From: Pseudoxanthomonas sp.
Lineage (GTDB): Bacteria > Pseudomonadota > Gammaproteobacteria > Xanthomonadales > Xanthomonadaceae
Assembly (NCBI GenBank): GCA_026785795.1
Contig: JAJAZJ010000216.1
Coordinates: forward strand, 1 to 13,887
Reading direction: 5' to 3'
DNA length: 13,887 nt
Positions 6,208 to 13,887 of the stretch are shown one piece after another (the first letter of the stretch is position 1; every line of letters begins with the position of its first letter). The notes under the pieces were generated by a model. That model was not told the origin of the DNA. It did not search any database and saw nothing but the letters and a program-made list of their open reading frames with translations. The translations under genes were made by a program, and so were the position numbers.

Positions 6208-7463
6208 CACGGCGGGGCTCCTGCTGTTGCGGGATTGGGGGTTCGGGATTGGGGATTAGGGAAGAGCGAAGCATTGGCCGCGATTCGGACCTGGTTATCA
6301 CGCTTGTCTGCAGGCGCATTCGTGTGTTGCCGTTCTTGCTCCGGCTGTTGACGAATCCCCAATCCCGAATCCCGACTTCCCGCCTCCTCAAGAATGATGT
6401 CGGCGATGCGCTCGGCGGCATCGGGTTTGGCCAGGCTGCGCGCGGCCTGGGCCATGGCCAGTCGCCGCGGCTCATCGCAGGTGAGTTCGCGCAGGAGCTG
6501 CTGCAGGTTGGCGCCCAGCTGCGCGTCCTGCTTCAGCAGCAAGGCCGCACCGCGCTCCACCAGGTACTCGGCGTTGCGGGTCTGGTGGTCGTCCACCGCG
6601 GCGGGAAACGGCACCAGCACGCTGCCGATACCCACCGCACACAGTTCGGCAAGCGTGGATGCCCCGGCCCGACACACCACCAGGTCCGCCCAGGCGTAGG
6701 CCTCGGCCATGTCGGCGATAAAGCTCTCTACCCGCGCGTGCACGCCGGCATCGGCATAGGCAGCCGCGGCTTCCTCGCGCATTTTTTCGCCGCACTGGTG
6801 CAGCACGTCGATCTGGAAACCGGGCAGCGCCGCAAGCGCCTGCGGCATGGCCTGGTTCAGCGCACGTGCGCCCTGGCTGCCGCCCAGCACCAGCAGCCGC
6901 AGCGGAGCGTCGCGCCCGGCCAGGCGCACAGCGGGATCTGGCAGCGCGGCGATTTCGCCACGCACCGGATTGCCCACGGCCTCTTCCCGCTCAGCAAAGC
7001 TGCCCGGGAACCCGGTGAGGATGCGCCTGGCGAACCGGGCCAGCACCCGGTTGGTGAAGCCCGGCGCGCGATTCTGTTCGTGGACCAGCAGCGGCCGGCC
7101 CTGCAGCCTTGCCGCCAGCCCGCCGGGGCCTGCAGCGAATCCGCCGAAGCTTACTACCGCACGCGGTGCGCGCATCCGCAGCACCGCGCCCGCGCTGCGC
7201 ACCGCCTGCATGACCCGCAGCGGCGCGCCCAGCAGCGCCAGCTTGCCCTTCCCGCGTAAACCGGAAATGGCGATGGTGTCGAGCGGGATGTCGTGCTGGG
7301 GCACCAGCCTGGTTTCCATGGCACCGTTGGCGCCAAGCCAGGTCACCGGCACGCCCCGGCTGCGCAGCACCTTGGCCACGGCCAGCGCGGGGAAGATGTG
7401 TCCGCCGGTGCCGCCGGCCAGGATCATCACCGGTGCCGCTGCGGTGGAGGGCACGCTGCTCAT
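6207..7463 (-). CDS. murG: MurG lipid II-forming GlcNAc transferase with repeat-encoded tail
   Basis: MurG is the peripheral inner-membrane GT28 glycosyltransferase that adds GlcNAc from UDP-GlcNAc to lipid I, making lipid II. Visible are the N-terminal glycine loop GGTGGH (17-22), [10 protein letters not shown] (106-115), HEQN (128-131), NPVR (165-168), the second glycine loop GGSQGA (194-199), and the UDP-GlcNAc site [11 protein letters not shown] (264-274) followed by [14 protein letters not shown]. The enzyme fold ends near residue 361; MurG is usually about 355-360 aa. Residues 362-418 are an extra tail, [10 protein letters not shown], a charged middle, then [11 protein letters not shown], translated from repeat element 3. 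The boundary is sharp: codon 362 begins at 6380, the outer edge of the repeat. The ATG overlaps the ftsW stop (ATGA) with a GAGAGGA site 4 nt upstream. Confidence 0.95.
   Translation of the reverse strand: MSSVPSTAAAPVMILAGGTGGHIFPALAVAKVLRSRGVPVTWLGANGAMETRLVPQHDIPLDTIAISGLRGKGKLALLGAPLRVMQAVRSAGAVLRMRAPRAVVSFGGFAAGPGGLAARLQGRPLLVHEQNRAPGFTNRVLARFARRILTGFPGSFAEREEAVGNPVRGEIAALPDPAVRLAGRDAPLRLLVLGGSQGARALNQAMPQALAALPGFQIDVLHQCGEKMREEAAAAYADAGVHARVESFIADMAEAYAWADLVVCRAGASTLAELCAVGIGSVLVPFPAAVDDHQTRNAEYLVERGAALLLKQDAQLGANLQQLLRELTCDEPRRLAMAQAARSLAKPDAAERIADIILEEAGSRDSGLGIRQQPEQERQHTNAPADKRDNQVRIAANASLFPNPQSRTPNPATAGAPP
6218..6223 (-). promoter_or_regulatory. murC ribosome binding site
   Basis: CAGGAG on the minus strand lies 7 nt before the GTG at 6210 and 10 nt before the ATG at 6207. 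It sits between the end of repeat element 3 (6231) and the murC start, within the last codons of murG. The insertion therefore left the murC initiation region intact. The spacing does not clearly decide between the two start codons. Confidence 0.6.
6231..6380. repeat. Inverted heptamer-array element 3, inside the 3' end of murG
   Basis: The left arm on the + strand is GGGATTG, GGGGTTC (one mismatch), GGGATTG, GGGATTA (6231-6258), then GGGAAGAGC. A core of about 87 bp follows. The right arm has inverted units GAATCCC, CAATCCC, GAATCCC (6353-6373) and a degenerate GACTTCC ending at 6380. The whole element is translated as MurG residues 362 to about 411. The GGGATTA unit could give a stop codon (TAA on the minus strand) in one phase, but MurG reads it as CCT-AAT and avoids it. 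The core is not obviously similar to the other two cores apart from the GGGAAGAGC-type motif next to the arm. Confidence 0.9.
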
Positions 7464-8734
7464 GCAATCCTCTCGAAGCGGGGCTCGACGCGCCCGGCGG
7501 CGCGCTTGCCGCCGCTAACCGCGACGTTTGGCCCGGCCGCGATCGCGGGGGCAGGTGGCTCGGCGGTCTGGCCCGGTTCGCCGCGCAGCAGGGCAACCTG
7601 GCGTTCGGCGCGGCTCAGTTCGTAGGAGACGCGCAGCAGCAGGCCGATGGCCACGCAGGTCATCATCACGCTGGAGCCACCCGAGGAAATCAGCGGCAGG
7701 GTCAGGCCCTTGGTCGGCAGCAGGCCAAGGTTCACCCCGATCGACACGAAACTCTGCATGCCGATCCACAGGCCGATGCCGAAGGCGATGTAGCCGGCGA
7801 AGTGCCGGCGCATTTCCACGCAGCGCACGCCAATCCAGAACGCCCGCCCGGCCAGCAACGCATACAGGCCAATCACCAGGCACACGCCGACAAAGCCAAG
7901 CTCTTCGCCAATCACCGAGAAAATGAAATCCGTGTGCGCTTCGGGCAGGAAGTTGAGCTTCTGCACCGAAGCGCCCAGGCCCACTCCGAACCATTCGCCG
8001 CGGCCCAGCGCCATCAGCGCGTTGCTGAGCTGGTAGCCCGAACCCAGCTGGTCCTGCCACGGATCCAGGAACGAGGTGATGCGCCGCATCCGGTAGGGCT
8101 CGAGGATGGCGATGAAGGCGAAGATGGGCAGGCCAATCACGACCGGCATGGACATGCGCGGCAGGTTCACCCCGCCCAGCACCAGCATGCCGGCGGTGAT
8201 CGCCAGCAGCAGCGTGGACGAGCCGAAGTCGGGCTGCATCAACAGCAGCGCCACCAGCAGCACGGCCACGCCCAGCGGCTTGAGCATGGCCGGCCAGGTG
8301 GCGTTGACGTCGTCGCGGAAGCGGACCAGATAGCTGGACAGCCACACGATGTACAGCACCTTCACCGCTTCGACCACCTGGAACTTGGAGACCCCCAGGT
8401 TGATCCAGCGCCGCGCGCCGTTCACGGTGTGGCCGATGCCCGGCACGAACACCAGCAGCAGCATGCCGAAGCAGGCCAGCAGCAGGAACTGGTTGTATTG
8501 CTCGATGATTTTGAGTTCGGTGCGCATGACCACACAGGCCAGGGCGATACCTATGCCAAGGAACACCACATGGCGGGTCAGGTAGTGGAAGGGATCGCTG
8601 TTCAATGCCATCGAGCTGGAGGCCACCATCACCACGCCCAGCGCGGCCAGCGCCAGCGCCACGCCCAGCATCCACGGGTCGTATTGGCCGCCGATGGCGT
8701 CCAGTCGCGTCGCCTGGCGCGGGCTGTCGTTCAT
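7460..8734 (-). CDS. ftsW: Septal peptidoglycan glycosyltransferase FtsW (SEDS family)
   Basis: FtsW is a polytopic inner-membrane SEDS protein that polymerises lipid II into glycan at the septum, working with FtsI. The 424-residue product has about ten hydrophobic segments. Conserved features are GARRWI (about 106-111), the QPDFGSS loop (167-173), the long periplasmic loop motif with [21 protein letters not shown] (253-273) and its catalytic-type Asp (269), GEELGF, and the late LISSGGSS motif. The C-terminal part after the last helix is Pro/Ala rich and cytoplasmic. The ATG at 8734 shares one base with the mraY stop (TGATG), with a GAAGG site 7 nt upstream. In E. coli murD sits between mraY and ftsW; here there is no room for it. 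Confidence 0.96.
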   Translation of the reverse strand: MNDSPRQATRLDAIGGQYDPWMLGVALALAALGVVMVASSSMALNSDPFHYLTRHVVFLGIGIALACVVMRTELKIIEQYNQFLLLACFGMLLLVFVPGIGHTVNGARRWINLGVSKFQVVEAVKVLYIVWLSSYLVRFRDDVNATWPAMLKPLGVAVLLVALLLMQPDFGSSTLLLAITAGMLVLGGVNLPRMSMPVVIGLPIFAFIAILEPYRMRRITSFLDPWQDQLGSGYQLSNALMALGRGEWFGVGLGASVQKLNFLPEAHTDFIFSVIGEELGFVGVCLVIGLYALLAGRAFWIGVRCVEMRRHFAGYIAFGIGLWIGMQSFVSIGVNLGLLPTKGLTLPLISSGGSSVMMTCVAIGLLLRVSYELSRAERQVALLRGEPGQTAEPPAPAIAAGPNVAVSGGKRAAGRVEPRFERIA

Positions 8735-9819
8735 CAGCGCACCTTCAGCGTGGCCAGCGCAACCAGCACCAGCACTACGGAAATGATCCAGAAGCGCACG
8801 ATCACGCGCGGCTCCGGCCAGCCCTTGAGTTCAAAGTGATGGTGGATGGGCGCCATGCGGAACACGCGCTTGCCGGTGAGCTTGAACGACGCCACCTGGA
8901 TGATCACCGACAGGGTTTCGATCACGAAGATGCCGCCCATGATCACCAGCACCAGTTCCTGGCGCACGATCACCGCGATGGTGCCCAGCACCGCGCCCAG
9001 GGCCAGCGCGCCGATGTCGCCCATGAACACCATGGCCGGATAGGTGTTGAACCACAGGAAGCCGAGCCCGGCACCGGCAATGGCCGCGCAGATGATCACC
9101 AGCTCCCCTGCACCGGGCACCTGCGGGATCTGCAGGTAGGCCGAGAACACCGCGTTGCCCGCGGCGTAGGCGAACACGCCCAGTGCGCAAGCCACCAGCA
9201 CCGTGGGCATGATCGCCAGTCCGTCCAGGCCATCGGTCAGGTTCACCGCATTGGAGAAGCCCACGATCCAGAAATAGGCAATGGCCACGAAGCTGACCCC
9301 GGCCAGCGGCAGGGCGATGGACTTGAACATCGGGATGTAGAAGGTGGTCGCCGCCGGCGTGTCGGCGGTGTAGTACAGGAACAGGCCGGCGGCCAGGCCC
9401 ACGATCGACTGCAGCAGGTATTTCCAGCGTGACTTCAGGCCGTTGGGGTCGCGCCTGACGATCTTGATCCAGTCGTCGTACCAGCCGATCGCGCCGAACC
9501 CCACCATCACCGCCAGCACCAGCCACACGTAGCGGCTGCGCAGGTCGCCCCACAGCAGCACCGACAGCAGCACGGTCACCAGGATCAGCGCGCCGCCCAT
9601 GGTCGGAGTGCCGGCCTTGGTGAAATGCGTCTTCGGGCCGTCCTGGCGGATCGGCTGGCCGCCCTTGAACTGGGCCAGCCGGCTGATCACCGCCGGACCC
9701 AGCCACAGGGACAGGAACAGGGCAGTGAGTGCAGCGAGGATGCCGCGGAAAGAAATGTACCCGAACAGCCGGAACACCCCTTCCTGCTGCTGCAGCCAGT
9801 TGGAAAGTTCAAGCAGCAT
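8734..9819 (-). CDS. mraY: Phospho-N-acetylmuramoyl-pentapeptide-transferase MraY
   Basis: MraY is the integral membrane enzyme that moves phospho-MurNAc-pentapeptide from UDP to undecaprenyl phosphate, forming lipid I. The protein is 361 residues with about ten transmembrane segments. Visible are [16 protein letters not shown] (61-76), the catalytic-type DD pair at 115-116 (YDDWIKI), [13 protein letters not shown] (190-202), [12 protein letters not shown] with Asp267, and the cytoplasmic HHH motif at 326-328 in [13 protein letters not shown]. These match the E. coli key residues. An open frame continues upstream but lies inside murF. The start at 9819 is chosen because it matches the family N-terminus (MLLELSNWL) and has a strong GGAGGA site 8 nt upstream. 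It overlaps the end of murF by 11 bp and touches ftsW. Confidence 0.97.
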   Translation of the reverse strand: MLLELSNWLQQQEGVFRLFGYISFRGILAALTALFLSLWLGPAVISRLAQFKGGQPIRQDGPKTHFTKAGTPTMGGALILVTVLLSVLLWGDLRSRYVWLVLAVMVGFGAIGWYDDWIKIVRRDPNGLKSRWKYLLQSIVGLAAGLFLYYTADTPAATTFYIPMFKSIALPLAGVSFVAIAYFWIVGFSNAVNLTDGLDGLAIMPTVLVACALGVFAYAAGNAVFSAYLQIPQVPGAGELVIICAAIAGAGLGFLWFNTYPAMVFMGDIGALALGAVLGTIAVIVRQELVLVIMGGIFVIETLSVIIQVASFKLTGKRVFRMAPIHHHFELKGWPEPRVIVRFWIISVVLVLVALATLKVR

Positions 9820-11188
9820 GCGAGGCGTCCTCCGGGGTTGACAGCAAGGTGCTGACGACGCGATCCATGGCGCTGCCGCGTGAGCCCTTGACCAGCAGCC
9901 GCAGGCCGGCCGCGGGCGTGGACCGCAGGTCCGCGCGCAGCGCATCGATCAGCGCGGCATGTGATTCGAAGCTGCGCGCGCCGTCTCCGAAGGCGGTCGA
10001 GGCCGCTGCGCTCAGCGGGCCCAGCGTGTACACGCGGCGGATCCCGGCTGCGCGCGCGTGGCGACCGGCGTCTGCATGCAACGCTTCGGCTTCCACCCCA
10101 AGCTCGCGCATGTCGCCCAGCACCAGCCAGGATTCGCCGCCGCCGACCACCAGGGTATCGATGGCCGCGGACAGCGAGCCGGGATTCGCGTTGTAGCTGT
10201 CGTCGATCAGCAGTGCGCCGTTTTCCAGCACGTGGCTGACCTGGCGACCCGGGACCGGCTGCGCCGCGGCCAGGCCCTCGGCGATGGTGGCCAGGCTGAC
10301 GTTGCAGGCAAGCGCCAACGAGGCGGCGGCCAGGGCGTTGAGGACGCTGTGGCGGCCGGGCAGCGGCAGCGTGACCGCCACCTCGCCCTGCGGCGTGAGC
10401 AGGCGGAACTGCGTGCCATGGTGGCTGCTCTGCAGGTCACCCGCGGTCACGTCGGCACTGCTGTCCAGGCCGAAGCGGATTACGCGCCTGCCTTCGGCGC
10501 GGGTAGCGAAGTATTCGGCAAAGGCATCGTCGGCGTTGATCACCGCGGTGCACGTGGCCGGCAGGGCGGAATAGATCGCGCCCTTGGTTTCGGCCACGCC
10601 CATCAGACTGCCCAGCTTTTCCAGGTGGGCAGCGGCGACGTTGTTGACCAGGGCGACGTCCGGCGTGGCGATTTCGGCCAGGTACGCGATATCACCCGGC
10701 TTGCCGGCGCCCATTTCGTAAACGGCGAAATCCGCGTCGTCCGGCGCATCAATGACCGCGAGCGGCAGGCCCACCTCATTGTTGCGATTACCCGGATTGA
10801 CATAGCTGGTGCCGGCCAGCTGCAGGATCGACTGCAGCAGGGACTTGACGCTGGTCTTGCCGTTGCTGCCGGTGATGGCGACCACCTTGGCGCCGCGATC
10901 GCGCTGCAGGTTGCCGGCAATCCTGGCCAGGGCAATGTACGCATCAGCCACGATCACCTGCGGCAGCTCGACCTCGACTGCGTGCTCCACCAGCAGCGCG
11001 CCGGCACCGCGCATTGCAGCGTCGTAGGCGAAATCGTGCCCGTCGAAGCGTTCGCCGCGCAGCGCCACGTACAGGCTGCCCGGCACCAGGCTGCGGGTGT
11101 CGTTGGTGATCGCATCCACGACGACGTCGTCACCGCGCAGTTCGCCATCGGCCCAGTGCGCCAGCAGCGAGAGCGGCATGGTCTTCAT
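9809..11188 (-). CDS. murF: UDP-MurNAc-tripeptide--D-Ala-D-Ala ligase MurF
   Basis: MurF is the cytoplasmic ATP-dependent Mur ligase that adds the D-Ala-D-Ala made by DdlB to UDP-MurNAc-tripeptide, completing the pentapeptide. The 459 residues match the family. Order of domains: N-terminal substrate domain with [25 protein letters not shown] (about 29-53), central ATPase domain with P-loop GSNGKTSVK (107-115) and the [10 protein letters not shown] segment, and a C-terminal domain with [10 protein letters not shown], typical of MurF. The ATG at 11188 forms an ATGA overlap with the murE stop and has an AGGTGGA site upstream. A second Met three codons in is possible but less well placed. It ends 11 bp inside mraY, and its last codons contain the mraY ribosome site. 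Confidence 0.97.
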   Translation of the reverse strand: MKTMPLSLLAHWADGELRGDDVVVDAITNDTRSLVPGSLYVALRGERFDGHDFAYDAAMRGAGALLVEHAVEVELPQVIVADAYIALARIAGNLQRDRGAKVVAITGSNGKTSVKSLLQSILQLAGTSYVNPGNRNNEVGLPLAVIDAPDDADFAVYEMGAGKPGDIAYLAEIATPDVALVNNVAAAHLEKLGSLMGVAETKGAIYSALPATCTAVINADDAFAEYFATRAEGRRVIRFGLDSSADVTAGDLQSSHHGTQFRLLTPQGEVAVTLPLPGRHSVLNALAAASLALACNVSLATIAEGLAAAQPVPGRQVSHVLENGALLIDDSYNANPGSLSAAIDTLVVGGGESWLVLGDMRELGVEAEALHADAGRHARAAGIRRVYTLGPLSAAASTAFGDGARSFESHAALIDALRADLRSTPAAGLRLLVKGSRGSAMDRVVSTLLSTPEDASHAA

Positions 11189-12675
11189 GCATCCACCTGC
11201 GGCCTGGCAGAGCGCGCCTGCAGGTGCTGGCGCGCCACCGCCGTGTCGTCGAACGGGTGGCGGACGCCCGCCACTTCCTGGTAACCCTCGTGTCCTTTCC
11301 CGGCCACCAGCACGATGTCTCCTGGACCGGCTTCCGCAATGGCCCGGGCGATGGCCTGCGCACGATCACGCTGGACCAGCACCGCATCGGGGCGTGAGAA
11401 ACCGGCCAGGATGTCGGCCACGATACGGTCACCATCTTCACCGCGCGGGTTGTCGTCGGTCACGATCACCACGTCGGCCAGGCGTTCGGCGCTGGCCGCC
11501 ATCTGCGGGCGCTTGCCAACGTCGCGTTCCCCGCCGCAGCCGAAAACGCAGACCAGGCGTGCTTTGGCGTGCTCGCGCAGACTGGCAAGCGCCTGCTCCA
11601 GCGCATCGGGCGTGTGGGCGTAGTCGACCACCACCAGCGGCGCGCCGTTTTCGCCACCCAGCCGGTTCATGCGCCCGTGGATCGGCTGCAGCCGTGACAG
11701 GGTGCGGGCGATGTCGGCCGGTGCTTCACCCAGCGCATGCAGCGCGCCGGCGACCGCAAGCAGGTTGTCGACGTTAAACCGACCCAGCAGCGCAGAGTCC
11801 ACCGTATACGCCTGGCCGTCGACCCCCAGTTCAAAGCGGATCCCGCTGGCATCCAGGTGCAGCCGCGATGCGCTGACCCGTGCCGCCGGATCACCGCGCG
11901 AGCTGAGCCCGATCCTGGCCACATCCGCGGCCACCGATGCCAGCAACCCGTGGCCAAACGGGTCATCCAGGTTGACCACGGCGGCCTTCAGCTCCGGCCA
12001 CGCGAACAGCTGGGCCTTGGCCTGGCCGTAGTGCTCCATGTCACCGTGGTAGTCGAGGTGGTCGCGGGTGAGGTTGGTGAACACGGCCACGTCAAAGTGC
12101 ACGCCATCCACCCGCCCCTGGTCCAGCGCATGCGAGCTCACCTCCATGGCAACCGCCTTGGCGCCCGCATCACGGAACTGGGCCAGCAGCGCGTGCACCT
12201 GCAGCACCAGCGGCGTGGTGAAGCCGGTCGCGCGCAGCTGTCCATGCAGGCCGGCGCCCAGGGTGCCGATGCTGGCGCAACGCAGCCCGCGCAGGTGCCA
12301 GGCCTGGCTGAGCATCTGCACGGTGGAAGTCTTGCCGTTGGTGCCGGTGACGCCGACCGTGCTGAGCTGGCGCGATGGCCGTGCATGGAACCTGTCGCCC
12401 ATCTCGCCCAGGCGCCTGGCCAAGCCAGGCACGGCAATGGCGTCTTCCGGAACCGCGAGGCCGTCAGGTGCGGGAGGTTCAAACAGGATGGCGCTGGCGC
12501 CGGCAGCTCTGGCTTGCTGCACGAAGCCCAAGCCGTGCGCGCCAAAGCCGCCTATGGCGATAAAGGCATCGCCGGGCCCGACCATGCGGCTGTCCTGGAC
12601 CAGCCCGCGCACCACCAGATCGCGCGGCACTGCCACGTCGGGCAGCAGGTTGGACAGGGACATGGCGCGCTTCAT
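11185..12675 (-). CDS. murE: UDP-MurNAc-dipeptide--meso-diaminopimelate ligase MurE
   Basis: MurE is the cytoplasmic Mur ligase that adds the third stem-peptide residue to UDP-MurNAc-L-Ala-D-Glu. The 496-residue protein has an N-terminal UDP-binding domain ([13 protein letters not shown] near 28-40), the P-loop GTNGKTST (111-118), the central [12 protein letters not shown] segment (200-211), [11 protein letters not shown] (350-360), and DNPR at 408-411 followed by GED. DNPR is the known specificity motif for meso-diaminopimelate rather than lysine, so the wall should be of the ordinary Gram-negative type. The ATG at 12675 overlaps the ftsI stop (ATGA); a second Met five codons later (12663) is an alternative. 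Its stop overlaps the murF start. Confidence 0.97.
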   Translation of the reverse strand: MKRAMSLSNLLPDVAVPRDLVVRGLVQDSRMVGPGDAFIAIGGFGAHGLGFVQQARAAGASAILFEPPAPDGLAVPEDAIAVPGLARRLGEMGDRFHARPSRQLSTVGVTGTNGKTSTVQMLSQAWHLRGLRCASIGTLGAGLHGQLRATGFTTPLVLQVHALLAQFRDAGAKAVAMEVSSHALDQGRVDGVHFDVAVFTNLTRDHLDYHGDMEHYGQAKAQLFAWPELKAAVVNLDDPFGHGLLASVAADVARIGLSSRGDPAARVSASRLHLDASGIRFELGVDGQAYTVDSALLGRFNVDNLLAVAGALHALGEAPADIARTLSRLQPIHGRMNRLGGENGAPLVVVDYAHTPDALEQALASLREHAKARLVCVFGCGGERDVGKRPQMAASAERLADVVIVTDDNPRGEDGDRIVADILAGFSRPDAVLVQRDRAQAIARAIAEAGPGDIVLVAGKGHEGYQEVAGVRHPFDDTAVARQHLQARSARPQVDA

Positions 12676-13887
12676 TGACCCACCAGCGGCGCGGGCAGCG
12701 AAGCGGTGAGGTCGACCGGCTGGTCCGCGACCACAGCCGTCGGGCGCGCGCTCGCAGCCTGCCTGGCCTGGTTTTTTTCCTGCGCCGCGATCCAGGTTTC
12801 GATGTCATCGGGCGGCACGTCCATCAGCCGCAGCGAGCCGTCCATGACCTTCTGGAACACCGGCGCCGACACCAAGCCGCCGTAGTACGAACCGGCCTGC
12901 GGATTGTCGATGACCACGGCCATGGCAAAGCGCGGGTTGTCCACCGGCACCAGTCCGGCGAAGAAAGAAAAGTATTCGCGCGAATATCCCCCGCCGCTCG
13001 CCTTGCGCGCAGTTCCGGTCTTGCCGGCGACGTGATAGCCCAGGATGGCGGCCTGGGTGGCGGTACCGCCGGGCTCGGTCACGGTCTGCATCATGCGCAC
13101 CACCTGGCGCGCCACTTCGGGCGTGACCACCTGCACCGGCTCGTTGCGCTGGCCCTTGATGAAAGTCGGAGCCAGCGCGCGCCCGCCGTTGCCCAGGGTG
13201 GCGTAGGCGTGTGCGATCTGCAGCGGCGTGGCCGACAGGCCGTAGCCGTAAGAGATGGTCTGCTTGGTGGTGCCGCTCCAGCGCGCCGGCGGCGGGAACT
13301 GGCCGGCCGCCTCGCCCGGGAAACCGCTGCCGGTCTTGCTGCCGTAGCCGAAGCTGCGCAGGAATTCGTAGTACTCCCGGTCGGGCACCATCGCCGCGAG
13401 TTTCGCCGCGCCCACGTTGGAGCTCTTGCGGATGATCCCGGTCACGTCCAGCACGCCGTAGTTGTGCGTGTCGGTGGTGCGGAACCTGCCGTTGGCAATC
13501 CAGCCGGGCGCGGTGCTGAAGAGGGTGGTGGGCGTGACCACGCCCTTGGCCAGCGCCGCAGCCGCGGTCAGCGGCTTGATGGTGGAGCCGGGCTCGATCA
13601 TGTCGGTGATGGCGCGGTTACGATGCGCATCCGGCTTGCCCAGCGAGGCGGCGTTGGGGTTGAAGGTGGGCAGGTTGACCATGGCCAACACTTCGCCAGT
13701 GGCGACATCCAGCACCACCGCCGAACCGCTGCTTGCTTTGTGGGCGGTCAGGGCGTTGCGCAGCTCGCGGAATGCCAGGTACTGGATCCGGCGATCAATG
13801 CTGAGGGTCAGGTCTTTGCCCGGCTGGGCCTGCCTGACCAGGTCGACGTTCTCCACGATACGGCCGCGGTTGTCGCGGATCACCTTC
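12672..13887 (-). CDS. ftsI: Septal transpeptidase FtsI (PBP3), 5' end outside window
   Basis: FtsI is the class B penicillin-binding protein that crosslinks septal peptidoglycan with FtsW. Only the C-terminal part is present: the window edge cuts the gene, so the membrane anchor and most of the N-terminal pedestal domain are missing. The visible frame starts within the linker before the transpeptidase domain. Counting from the first complete codon with a possible start at 13883, the three active-site motifs are in order and spacing: STIK (100-103, the serine acylated by beta-lactams, coded near 13586), SSN (154-156) and KTGT (288-291). The usual glycine-rich segments lie between them. The end is Ala/Pro rich with no obvious domain. 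The stop overlaps the murE ATG by ATGA. Nothing suggests inactivation. Confidence 0.95.
   Translation of the reverse strand, partial: KVIRDNRGRIVENVDLVRQAQPGKDLTLSIDRRIQYLAFRELRNALTAHKASSGSAVVLDVATGEVLAMVNLPTFNPNAASLGKPDAHRNRAITDMIEPGSTIKPLTAAAALAKGVVTPTTLFSTAPGWIANGRFRTTDTHNYGVLDVTGIIRKSSNVGAAKLAAMVPDREYYEFLRSFGYGSKTGSGFPGEAAGQFPPPARWSGTTKQTISYGYGLSATPLQIAHAYATLGNGGRALAPTFIKGQRNEPVQVVTPEVARQVVRMMQTVTEPGGTATQAAILGYHVAGKTGTARKASGGGYSREYFSFFAGLVPVDNPRFAMAVVIDNPQAGSYYGGLVSAPVFQKVMDGSLRLMDVPPDDIETWIAAQEKNQARQAASARPTAVVADQPVDLTASLPAPLVGQ

Noticed and set aside
9820-9945. Longer MraY beginning at 9945
   Set aside because: The 42 extra residues are Arg/Cys/Pro-rich, lie wholly within murF, and precede a conserved MLLELSNWL start that has a strong ribosome site.

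Overview
The window is most of a division and cell wall (dcw) cluster from a high-GC Gram-negative bacterium. All eleven genes lie on the minus strand. Read in transcription order, from high to low coordinates, they are ftsI (5' end cut by the window edge), murE, murF, mraY, ftsW, murG, murC, ddlB, ftsQ, ftsA and ftsZ. The protein sequences, the high GC content, the lack of murD between mraY and ftsW, and the GGGATTS heptamer arrays all suggest a gammaproteobacterium of the Xanthomonadaceae (Xanthomonas/Lysobacter/Luteimonas/Stenotrophomonas type). I cannot fix the genus without a search.

The genes follow the pathway. MurE and MurF finish the UDP-MurNAc-pentapeptide, MurC adds its first amino acid, and DdlB supplies D-Ala-D-Ala. 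MraY makes lipid I and MurG makes lipid II. FtsW polymerises glycan and FtsI (PBP3) crosslinks it at the septum. FtsQ, FtsA and FtsZ build and anchor the divisome. Every junction from ftsI to ftsA overlaps, by ATGA, TGATG/GTGA or 11 bp, so translation is probably coupled along the whole chain. The only true gap is the 245 bp between ftsA and ftsZ. After ftsZ come a 12-bp perfect hairpin and then a GC hairpin with a T6 tract, which looks like the end of the transcription unit.

The unusual feature is a set of three related repeat elements (1439-1651, 2922-3069, 6231-6380). Each is a tandem array of GGGATTC/GGGATTG heptamers, a 70-140 bp core, and then the same heptamers in inverted orientation. 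Each sits at the 3' end of a gene. Two lie inside coding sequence: they give FtsQ and MurG non-native C-terminal tails of about 57 residues with matching peptide periodicity (GIRDSG-like, then [17 protein letters not shown]), while the stop/start overlap with the next gene is kept. The third follows directly after the ftsA stop and forms most of the ftsZ leader. GGGATTS arrays contain no stop codon in any of the six frames, which would let them enter a tightly overlapped operon without breaking it. The remaining genes look intact and conventional.
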